Assembly: GCA_037176725.1 (NCBI GenBank)
Contig: JAZBRS010000057.1
Location: 88,805,501 to 88,869,500 of the forward strand
Direction: 5' to 3'
DNA length: 64,000 nt
Source: Posidonia oceanica
Lineage: Eukaryota; Streptophyta; Magnoliopsida; Alismatales; Posidoniaceae
Made by a program: the position numbers and the translations under genes. Positions 38,201 to 50,200 of the stretch are shown here, one piece after another. Below the pieces are notes generated by a model. It was given only the letters and a program-made list of their open reading frames with translations, ran no database searches and was not told the DNA's origin. Every line of letters begins with the position of its first letter. Within the stretch, counting starts at the first letter, position 1.

Positions 38201-41200
38201 AACAATTAGAAGTAAAGCAGATGAACTGCGGCGTTAGACGTTGGAGACGGCAGCGTCTAACGTTAGACGCTGAAGCCTCTGGCGTCCAACGACAGCAGCA
38301 TGCAAACTCACTTGCACTAAGGAGGAGCTCAGCTCTAAACCCCACTAACATGCATGCAAACTACCAAAGACATGCCAGAGCAAATAGAAACATGCATAGC
38401 AAGCATTTAATCCAAGAGAATAAATAAAAAGAAAGCATGCATGGAAATAAAAGATAAAAACTTGCAAAAAAAAGCATGTAACTTGAAAGGATCTTAGCAA
38501 ACCTAAGCATGGTTGTCATAAGGCCAGACATCTCTAAGCATGCATGGATCAAGAATAGACATCAAAAATAGATATGGTACAAACATAGTAGCAAAATAAG
38601 ATCAACAGACATGTTGGACGCGGCTCACCCAACCGTCCAACGCAAGCAGACAGCAAACAGACTTAAAGCAAGCTAAATGACTTAGGCATGGATCCAAACA
38701 AAGATGTAAGCATGGTATAGCATCTGAAAACGAGTAGAGGAAGCATGCAGCATGGATTCACAGAAGAACAAACAATAGCAAAGCATGGAAAGTATTAGAA
38801 CAAGAGCAAAGTAAAACAAGGTGTTGGACACTGACCTATGCCGCGTCCAACACACTGAACTTCGCTTCAGTCAAGCGAGGCCACCGAATCAATTGGAAAC
38901 TTCAAGAAAACTTGCTAATAAGCAAGAGTGGATGACAACAAGCATGGTGGTATGCTTGGTGTCATGAATAGGCGAGTGGATTGCTCCACCCACCTCCTCC
39001 TCATCGCCATAAACCAAGCGATGGAGTGGTGTGTGCTGTGCTAAGATGCATAGCAAGCAAGGGAAAACATTCACACTAGCATGCATGAGCCTAAGGGAAA
39101 GGAAACCAACCTTTTGGCAGCCTGGAATGGTGGTTCCACCTTGATCCCCGACGCCGCAGATGTTGCGGCAGAGCTCACTCCAACGAGGTCGTGCGGGCTG
39201 CTGGAAGCACCGGAGAGGGCGGCGAATGGTCGAGGACGGAGATGGGAGTTCACTCTTGCTCTCGGAGGTGGCGAATTCTCTCTTAGCTTCATGTGGTGAC
39301 TGCTGCAAGGGCACAAAGTTGCTGTTTTGTTCAGCTGAAGCATGGGTTCAAGTGCAAGAAGTTAAGGTTGTAGGCGGAATTCAGGCGATTGCAGGTGATG
39401 GCAGAGGCTCTTGAGTGTGGGGAAGCCATGTGGGTTGTCAGGAGGAGGCGTGGGCTCTGCTAGAAGGCCAACGAAGTCGCGACGGTGGCAGGAATGGGCG
39501 GTGGAAGGCAGCAGGTGGCAGTGAGGGCCGAGAGAGCGGAAATGGTGCTGAGAAGGAAGGGATGGTTAGTAACTCAGCCTTGGAAGGTAGTGGATGGCAT
39601 GGAGTGTAAGAGGAGACAGGTAGTAAGTACGGTGAGGCGGTGGAGGGGACGGACGGTGAGCCGAAGGAGGCAGAGCAGCCGCTGCTATAACCGAACCATT
39701 GGACGCTGGAGTAGGAGGCGTCCAACGTTGGACGCTAGCACAGGACGCGTCTAACGTTAGACGCTGCCTATACTAACGTACAACACGCTCAGTTGACAAA
39801 AGTTGTAATGGACTTGGACTTGGGCTCTAAAAGGGTTTAAAATTTGCAAAAAGGCTTGAATTAAGGCTTTTAGGGTTTGGGTAAGGTTTTAGACTTGGAA
39901 ATGAGTTAGAAAAAGGCTAGGAAAATAAGAATACCCTTCCAGAGTCCACACAAGCCTGCAAGAGAAAACAACCAACTTCCAGACTGTCAGAATAGAGTGT
40001 CTACAATTATCTATTTATCTTAGAGAAAAATCTTAAAGAATAGTAGAAATGAAATGAAAAGAAGATGAAAACCCGTGTAAAAGAGAGGAAAAAGCTTGAG
40101 AAAATCTTGAAGCTTGAGAAAATGGAGAAGGAAGCTTCAGCAACTTAGCAGGAGGAAGAGAAGTGCAGCTCGGAAGGAGAAATGCAGCTTGGAAGAGAAA
40201 TGCTCTGTGATTTCCGCCCGTGTCGGTACTGTAATTGCAAATGTCGGTCGACACGCGTTTCTCCTATTGTAAAAACACGGTGTGTCGGTCGACTCGGGAC
40301 CGAAATCTCCACCAAAATCCAGCATTCACCGATTTTCTCCCTAATGTCGTTTTCCTATTTTGCATTACCAAGCTTATGATACACTCACTACTGAGGAACA
40401 AATAAAAAAATTTGTATTTCGAGGTCTAGCCTTCTCTAAGTGAAGATTAGGGAACCACAAGTCCCTCACTGCCATGATTTCATCGCAACCAATGCCAACC
40501 CTAAGAAGGGAAGGAGAAAACCCATCCCCACTCCATAAAGGCATATGCTCGTACAAGTAGACGAGTGTCTACAATTTGACAAATTTTCTTTTTATTTTTA
40601 ATTTATGATTAGACCTGATCTTTCTCCAATTAAGCTCTTCTTTTCTTTTTTCCTAAAAAATTATATTAGATCTATTTACAGTTGGGCCTAGTTCCCTTTA
40701 ATTAACTTAAAATTTTCATTTTATGATCAAACTTTTTAATTTTATCTCTAATTAAGGCCCAATTCTGTTTTACCTTTGTTATTAGATAAATTTAGGTTGA
40801 GTTTAAAGGTAAAAATCATAAAATAAAAGATCATAGAGTAAAAATGCATATTTTAAAAAGATTGTTGTTGTTGAGCCTTGAAATTCAGGAAGAGCAGTAA
40901 AAGGTATTGGGATTTCTATGGAAGCGCTTGTTTATGGGCTCCCACAGCTCCCTACTCCTACACGGACACCAAGGTGTTGGAGCGCTCTTTGGCATTTTGG
41001 AGCTCCAGAAGAAAAATAAGAGCTGGTTAATGTCGCTCGTCCAAGGAACTATTGGATGCCCGGAGCTATGAAACCTAGAGATCTTCAAAGGAGCATCTAC
41101 AGTATCCGCTCACTATGTCTTTGAATGCAACGATTTTGTTCATTATTGTGGTACTTAGGATGGTGGTGTTGGGTTTTCATTTGGATCATTTGGAGCTTGT

Positions 41201-44200
41201 CTAATGCAGGTTCACCTTTCTAGTTTCTCTCCTTTACTACTAAAAAAGTTCAATCTACAGATCCAGAAACATGTGCAAGGTATGTTTTCTTACATATTTT
41301 GCATCAAGATATAGCTTATTGTGCTAAATTTATTTTTTTATGCATACATTTAACAATTACCTTGAAATGACGAGAATTGTCAACAACACAACTACCATGC
41401 TTTGCTAATACTTATGTGTGCTAAAATTTTGGAGACTGATGTTCCCAACACTGTCTACTGGAAATAACATTTTGGAAAGTAGTAAGACAAATATGAAGAA
41501 AAAATGATTACCTGTCCATCTTATCCAGCTGTTTTGATGCATCAGGGCTACAGATTGAGAAGATTTCCGTTCTCTCCCCAAAATCTGTTAACACCCCATT
41601 CTGCCTTACTGATCCTGATCCTTTAAAAGAAGAAAGTTGCAATCGATGGACTTTGACTGCAGAGTCAAAGCCCGCAGTAACGAAAATCTCAGCAACTGGA
41701 TCATACAAACATCGCCATATGCCTCTTCCACTACATGATTACAATTCTGACAGTGAATAAGGATTTGCATAGATAAGAGGAATTAATAGATTTTATCTCT
41801 GATTCTCCAACAGGCTTCAATTTGTTTTTGAAACTTACATATGTTCCTTTATCATCACAAGTTGTTTACCATCCATTCCCCATAAACGACAAGAACAGTC
41901 TTCACCAACAGTGAGAACTATCTAGACAAAAGAATCATTTAGAACACAAAATGACAATCAGGAACCCAAAGAAAATTTGAAAAGAAATAAATAACTAAAG
42001 CAAAAATCGCTAAATATATGAATTACTGTTTACTTCATGGTGTACAAAAATCAAAGTTGTCAATTTCTTATGAATTGCTTAAAATTTAAAAAAAAAACCA
42101 TAAATGCCCAAGAGTTAACTAACATAACATGTTAATATATCATTGAGACTTTCCTCATCAAATTGCCTAATCCAGTTGTAGATTTTTAACAACAAAATCA
42201 ATTTTTTTATCATCACATCACCAGATCATAAAAAGAAAATTCAGACAAGATCAGCCACATTCGTTATAGGATAAAGACCAAGTTGTGATGCTCGTGATCA
42301 TGAATATTGCTTTTCAGCAAGGTGCTCTTATTGTTAGCATTTTTGTCCTTAGAAGCCATTGTAATTGAGATAATTTGATTATTTAATTTAACTTATATAT
42401 TTGATTTATTTTCACCTGGACCCTTTATGCATGCTTTGTTGGGGAACTAGCCAAGTAAAGTTAGGTGAAAGATCAAATCAATGTATGAGATTACATAATC
42501 AAGACAATGAGACTAGATTGATCTAGGGAACCTCAACTTTATTTATTCTTAGTCCAATACAACTTACTACTTATTAGTATGTGATAGGACTTATGAATGA
42601 TTCACAACACCTGAATGGAGCAGAATGATGTAGGATGATTTCAAATCAAACCTACGATTGCTAATCATATTGATGACAGCGAAATAACTTGCCAACAATA
42701 CTCACTCTCTGGCAAACGAATGATTCATGATACTCCAATGAAGTATAATGATGTAGGATGATTTCAAATCAAACCTACGATTGTTCATCGTATTGACAAC
42801 AGGGAAATAACTTGCTAACAATACTCACTCTCTCACCTATCACTCGTAGGAGGAAGGAGATATGGTTGATTAGGTTGAAGAGAATAGGACTAAAGAGTTA
42901 CTACTATTAAAACTTCAAAATAATTCAAACTACCATGAATATCCCTAATGGTTAAGATTTAAAGAGAAAGATTATTCCCAATTAGGTAAAGAATAATCAA
43001 CATTATTGTTATTTAATATGGAAGATTTATTGAGCTAAAATAGTAATACAAAATTAAGAAACGAATGGCTTCAAAAGGAAATGTTGCTAAGAATGTTTCT
43101 AAGAAACTATAGTTTTTTCAAGGATGGTGGATTAAAGCTGGCCAGTGGTGATCTCATGTTTTCAGTTGTGAATGGGGTCCAACAAAGAAATTGTGTGCTA
43201 AACTCAAATGGGTAAAGAACAGAATCAAAAGATGGGCTAATGAAGAGATGGGTCAGGTTTGAACGGCTTCAAATATGGTGAGAGAGAAAATTTTGGACAT
43301 GGTTGCAGGTGATGCTGAGGCTGGGGTAAGACTTGAGCAAGATCTTGAGAAATGGCTTAAATGTGATGAGATTGCTTCTAGACCTCTATGGTTAAAAGCT
43401 GGGTACAGGAACACCAATTTTTTTCACAAAGGTGGCCAATGGGAGAAGAAAAGCCCAGAGGATGAAGTTCAGAAAGCTGCTTTTGTGACTCGAGAAAAAG
43501 CGCCTCGCCCTAATGGCGTCCTAATCATATGTACTATTTTGAGTCTTTTTTCATATAAAACCTTCTTCAATGAAAACTCAAAAAATTGGGAAAAAAAATC
43601 TAAAGCCACTACGTTTGATGCAGAGAGACAAAAGAGTTTTTGTCACAAAATTGAAAGAGATTGTGTTCTCATTTTTTAACAAGAAGATATAAAAATCATA
43701 AGTTGAAGTTTTAAATGCAGGCTCTAGTTAAGCTTGAAACTCGAATATCAAACCTAGTCTAGCAAATTACTCAAGAGGTTTTGAAGTAAATAAGACAACT
43801 GAATAATACTACTACAAATAAAAAATACAATTGAAATAAGACTCACGGTATCAGAGATGTAACAGTCCCAAATTCTAGCATCATGTCCATATAGTATGAC
43901 AGTAGAAACACCACAGTTATCTGATGTATCACAACCTTTACTTAAAGCAGAAAAGTTCCAGATGCGAGCACTGCCTAACAACAAGGGTCATACAAGACCA
44001 GCAGGAAAAAAAATCTTTAGGTTAAGAGGCTTGAGATAAAAGATGAATAAAGCTGAGGATTTTTTTAATTCATATGTCATTGCTATGTTAGGATTGGAGA
44101 TGCAGCTAAGAAACCCACTTACGATCATCAGAAACGGACATCAATCTGGATCCATCATGTGACCATGCTAATCGAAAGATAGATCCTTCATGCCCATGAA

Positions 44201-47200
44201 GTCTACTGAAATGAGCCATCTTATACTGCTGACCAAGAAGACAAACATCATGACGACCAGAATGGTGACAATGACAAGAGTTGTTCACAAAACTGTCATC
44301 TCGAGAAATCTTCCAAATAATAATCTGCATAAATAAACTATTTCTAGTGAAAATTTACAAAAATAATAATAATAATAATAATAAATAACCAGAAGAATCT
44401 GCATCTTATAGTTACAACCAGTTCACACAAAGAAAAGCTCTCATGCTCATAGTTCTAAACATCGGTCCGTGTTGGCAAAATTTCGCCGACACGTGTCGGG
44501 ATTTCAAAGTGGAGACACAGGTGAGTCGGTTCTATGTCGTCCATGTCGATCGAAACACAATTTTTTTTACACTACGAAAACACATGTCGGCCGACACGCT
44601 CTTATTTTGCTACCGACATGGAGGAAAACTCAAACCTCAACCTCCATTTCCATTCTTCTCTTCTTCAGGCTTCTTCTCTTCAACTTTTCTCTCTTCGGAT
44701 CTCAGTTGTCAGATCTCCATTTCTCAATCTTCTTTTCGTTTCTCTACATGAGTTCTCTACTCTTCTTCAAGGTTTTTCTTAGAGCAGATGTCTTGATTTT
44801 TCAGCAAATTCTATGCTTTTTTTTTTTGAATTTTGCTTTGATTTTCATGTAGATTTACATATTGCACTTAGATCTTAAGAATTAACACTTACATCTTTTG
44901 TTTTGATATAAATATTAGATATATTAAATAGATCTACCATAAAAACACATAGATCTTAGATTTTTGCTTCGCTTTTTTATTTTTTCATGCCGTACAATTT
45001 GGTATGCCGAATCGACCAATTCAGTATGCCGAACAAAGTTTGGTATGTCGAAAATCCTTGATCCGATATACCGAAAATTTTCGGTATGTCGAAAATCCTT
45101 GATCTTGTATACTGAAAATTTTCAATATGCCGAAATGCCTGTTTTAGCCCTATAAAGAATGTAATCAATGAATGATTTGTTTTGAAACTAATGCTATTTT
45201 CCTAAGACAATATGGAGGTGTTTGAGAAATTATTACAAGTTCCTAGAATACAACATACACTTCTTCCTTGACCTATTTAATTTTTTATTTTCGATCTTCA
45301 CAATGTCAAGTTCCGATGGACATGGATCTCAAGATAATGAAAGTGGCAATGAGGAAAGAGTTGCAATGAGTTGAGGTATTACAAGTACTATAAAAAGAGA
45401 ATGATGAGTGTAGGTATTACAAGATGAAAGCAACATCTTGTTGGTGGATATAGCAATGTCAGTAAGTGCAAGTCATGCCTAACTGTTATTCGTAATCAGA
45501 TGAAAGAGTTACTAAAGCGTACAAAATCCAAGAAAATTCATAGGACAAAAAGAGATAAAAGATTTAAGAGGTTTCTGCTAGATGAAGGAGAGCATAAGCC
45601 CATTGTCGTACTAGATTCAGATGATGTTACGGTGTATCCTCCTGATTGTTAAACTCATGATAAGAGAGACATGTATAGAAGAGCTATAATGGAGTCAAGA
45701 AATGAAGAATGGCATAGAGAGTAAATTCAAATATTCTATCGTTCTAGAAGTGTCAGGAGAAGTAGAACTGACAGTACACAGAAAGATAAGGGTAAAAATA
45801 TTGCAAGAATGTTTAGAACGTACAGTCAAATGTATAACAGTCCACATTTAGCAACATGTAGAACCGAAACGGAAGACTATCAAGGACATGTTTAGAAATA
45901 CTAGAGAGAAAGTTGGTCAAACTGTGGCCAAATATATGTTTTTCAACGCTATTCCGGCGAATACTACAAAGGGACTGTATGTAGTAACCAAGGAAGGTAC
46001 GAGAGTAAAAGTACCAATTGATTATGATATAATGAACAAGTATCTCAAATTTGAGAATGAGGAGTTAGAAGGCTACATCGACAGCTTGAAACGACAATGG
46101 CCAGACTATGGAGTCACTATTATATGTGATGGTTGGATATGCACCAGCAGAAAACAAATCATCAACTTCATGATATACTGTGATGGCCGTATAATTTTTT
46201 TAAAGTCCATTGATACTTCTGATATTATCAGAGATCATAGATACCTTTATAAGCAAATTATGGAATTCAATAAACAAGTGGGATCATCAAATGTAGTTCA
46301 GATTGTCACCGACAACGGCAGTAATTTCAAAAAGACCGGTGAAAAATCATGTTCAGGTATCTATCTATTGGACATCATGTGTTGTTCATTGTATTGATGT
46401 AATACATAAGGACTTTGGGAAGACAAAGTTAGTGGAGAAGACTGTTAGAGAAGCAAAGGTTGTAACAAACTTCATTTACAACCACTCCTACCTATTGGTC
46501 TTTATGAGATCACCTGAGTGCTGTGGTGGTGACTTGATTCGGCCTGGAGTTACTCGATTTGCAACAAATTATATTGTCTCCAATCAATGATTGATAAAAG
46601 AAACGGAGTACATGTTTAATTTACAAGTGTGGTATAAATATCATGAGAGTGATACTCCAACTAGTAAGAGAATAAATGCTATAATTAATAGTTAGTCTTT
46701 TCGGAAGGACACTCGAAAGATAGTAAACATAATGATGTCGATTTCAAAGGTTCTTCGCTTAGTAGATGGTGATAAGAAACCTACAATGGATTTCTTATAC
46801 GAGGCAATGAAGTTGATGAAAGATGCTGTGAAAGATGCAGCATACAGATCTTCAAATGGATACTTGAAGATTATCGAAAAAAGATGATCCAACATGCTTC
46901 TTCACCCTTTGCATGAAGCTGATAAGTAGTTTAATATATAGATTTATATATCATAATTATGTTTACATTATAATTGGTTGCTTAATGACTTTTCTTTGTC
47001 AATGTAGCATACCGTCTGAACATGCAGTTTCGATACGATCATGAACTCGAGAATCGTATTGATTTACTATCTTCTATAAGAATAGTGATAAAGAAATTGG
47101 AGCCAAATACGGACATTCAAATACAAGCCTTGAATGAAATTAAATACTTTCATAACAAAATATTCAGATTTAGAGATCCTCAAGCGATTCATGGTCGTGT

Positions 47201-50200
47201 TACAATGACTCCAAGTAAGGATTTGAATATTGTTTATTTTAGTTCATAACATTACATCATAATATGGGTAATAAACTAATAATCTAATATCCTATTTCAG
47301 GTGAATGGTGGATACTGAATGGAACACAAGCTCCAAATTTGAAAAAAATTACAATAAAGATTTTATCTCAAACTACCTCAGCTTCGGGATACGAAAGAAA
47401 TTAGAGTACATTTAATCTTATCTATACAAAAAGAAGAAACAGATTGGGAACTCAAAGATTAAATGATCTTGTATTTGTACACTATAACATAAGGCTGAGA
47501 ATAAAACATACCAGAGAGGAAGAAGATAATGACCATTTTGACCGAATTGTTCTGGTATATATATATAATGAGGACGAAGATGAGGATCCTATACTTGAGT
47601 AGTTGCAAGAAAATAGACAACGAGTGTTAGATGAAGAATAGCGTAGACCAAGCTCAAGAATTGCTACTGAAATGGACATTGATGTTGAAAAAAACATGAG
47701 TTCATCAGAGTATTCTTGTAGTGGAACTCTAGATTTAGGTGGTGAGAGTGATACAGATGATTCCTTACAGCCACCTGATGATGATGAAAGCGGTGACAGT
47801 GGATATGCAACTCAACCTGGAACTGAAGACTAATGAGGAGAAAGTCAAAGACCACTTAGCCTATTCACTGGAGAAGATGAATTCACATATACCACGCAAG
47901 ATGAGCATCACAGAGCCCATCAAGACATAATCCTTTGTCGTATCATTATAGAAGAAGGCTTCATGAAGATACAGCAAAAAATTCAGATCCTTAGAGTAGT
48001 AATACTAGGAAAAGTTTATTAGAGTCACTTGACTCTCTGAGCATTCATAATCCTACAGACTCTTATGACTACAGCTCTTTTAGAGATCATTCTTATTATT
48101 AATCAGATTATACCTCTGAAAGTGGATGGACGAGAACTTCATCATCCTATGTCCCAAACCAACAAAGTGAATGGGATATGAACTCTATCTTCAACTATGC
48201 ACCACCACAAATGGAATATAAACAACAACCTCATCGAGGTCCTCCAAGTCAACATTACTTCCCTCAACAGCCTTAACAAATTTTTATTCCACAGTATCCA
48301 CCAATGGAGTTCTTGATTCGGCTACCAATGTTAAACTATCACCATTATATTATGGAATACCAAACATATTATAGCTATATGTCTTGAAACAATTATATGT
48401 TGTGGAAGGAGTTCCAAATTCGACAATAAATTCATCGTGACCACAACATAGCTAAACAACAAGAACATGTTGATGAACTAAGACGGACGTTCATTCTGGT
48501 ATTAAGCATATATTAGGTAATTTTTATAGTACTTTTGTTTTTAAACATTTATTAAGTATTTTTATGTATTATTTATGCTTCAGAATATTTATATTAAATC
48601 CATATAGCATATTTCAACATGATACATGTTTAGAAAGTTAATCTAAGTAGTCTTAAATGTAGATTATTGTTTACTTTAGCTTATTCTAGAGTTTCAAAAC
48701 AAAACTCGAAGTTTTTTGACCATTTACATGAACTTCCGTAAATTTACCGTATTTCCACCGATATTTCCACCGATATCCAACACGTTTCCTATTTTTATCG
48801 GACCAAAGTCCGACACAAAAACGACATTTAGAACCTTGGTTGTTGGGAGTGTGGTTCTAGTTGTGGTTTATATAGTAGGTCAAGCTAACCATTATGCAAG
48901 AAATTGCTCACAAAAGCCACATATAAGCATGGTGTGCTATAACTATGGAAACCTAGTCATATGCAGAGGAATTGTACTAAGCCACCAAAGAAAGTAGGTG
49001 ATATGCAAAAGCAATTGGCAAAGGACTGTATGATCTCTATTACCTCTCCCGATGTCGAACCATCAAGCAATGATGTGGTGAAGGATAAGAAATAGTAGTT
49101 ATGTTGTGTTATGTTGTAGCCTTTTCCTTATCTACTATCCTATGTACTCTTATGTAATCTTGAACCTATCGGAAGTGTAAGAGCTTAGAATTGTACGAGA
49201 TTAAGTGCTACACTAAAGTGAATTGGTGGGAACCACTTCTAGAGCCTACATCGTCAGTGATCCTGGTGTGACTCTTGACGTGTAGAGTCCCAACACATGC
49301 TTGAAGTGTTACAGCATGTTTAGTTTCATACAATATCATTTAAAGATTCAGGACGGGTATATAGGGAAGTGAGTTGTTACTAAGGTACAGTGTTGATGGG
49401 TCATATTCATGTTGCTTCAGGACAGTAATTTTGTAGACTCATAACGAATGATGCAGGCCACGAGGCTTCAGATTGGGATGTGACACAATGGTATAAGAAC
49501 GGAAAAATCAGTCATAAATGTAGGAGCTGGGTGTTGTACAAGGCTAAGTGCTACACAAAAGTAAATTAATGGGAACCACCTCTAGAGCTCGTAGAAGTCC
49601 TCTAAAGTCTTACATCGCCTAGTGATCCTAATGTCACGACTCTTGACAAAGATGTCAAAAGGTTAAGCGAGAGAGAATGTAATGTCTCGAGACATGCTTG
49701 AGGTACTTACGATTTAAGCATTTTGACCGATGTAGACGGGTCATACTCAGATTACTTTAGGACAAAAGTGCCATGAACTCGTTGTAGACTAGACCAGGAC
49801 AATGGGCTTCGACTCAAGACATGACAATGAGTGGAAGGAAATTGATGGTGTGGAAAATGTTTCCTCATGCCATATGATGGACTCAATGGTTGGAACGAAA
49901 TAGAATAATTTTTCAGAATCCAGAACCAACAGGAGAGGAAGGGGTTTGCAATCAGTTATGGGAAGGCTGAATCCATGTGTGGGCGAGATTGACACATATC
50001 GAAGATTGCAGCCTGATCTGCCTTTGTACCGTTGTAGATATGTTTTGTGTTATGCCAGCTGTTTTTGTTTTCCCTTTTTTTTTTCCTTTTGGCCCTTATC
50101 TCCTTGATAAGGCCTTTGGCTGGTTTTATATCCTGTTTTTTTCTGAAATAAAAATTTTCCTTTGACCAATCAAAAAAAAAGAGTACAGTGATATTGGGTA

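Larger units (their letters stand above)
32419..40372 (-). mobile_element. hAT copy 2 (family A), split by a 3.3-kb LTR unit
   Basis: The left end (3' side) TAAGGTTCAAAACGTCG is preceded by CTTATGAA (32411-32418). The right end is followed by CTTATGAT (40373-40380), seven of eight identical. The outermost ~45 bp of the 5' end seem lost, since the right end starts within the AATGCAAAATAGG block. Without the insert it would be about 4.6 kb, close to copy 3 (4.4 kb). It carries a broken transposase (32753-35999), a tandem array in the leader and the LTR unit at 36681-40005. Confidence 0.78.
44448..48838 (+). mobile_element. hAT copy 3 (family A), both ends present
   Basis: Left end CATAGTTCTAAACATCGG (44448), right end inverted CAAGGTTCTAAATGTCG (48838). 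Length is 4391 bp. The 5' subterminal part has TGTCGG words and a damaged version of the 24-bp palindrome. A leader at 44640-45300 precedes the transposase, and the 3' region (48510-48838) has TTTACCGTATTTCCACCG words. The flanking eight bases (CTCATGCT and GTTGTTGG) do not match, so either one flank was later deleted or the element arrived by rearrangement. Confidence 0.8.

Noticed and set aside
38889..39754. GC-rich frames of 60-141 codons in the LTR unit
   Set aside because: They lie inside the ATTAT-flanked LTR, match no family I recognise, and several frames overlap on both strands.
37535..39766. Regularly spaced GTTGGACGC words as a CRISPR-like or phage array
   Set aside because: The genome is a plant nuclear one, the words are inverted rather than direct repeats, spacers are far too long, and the unit sits inside an LTR with a 5-bp target duplication.
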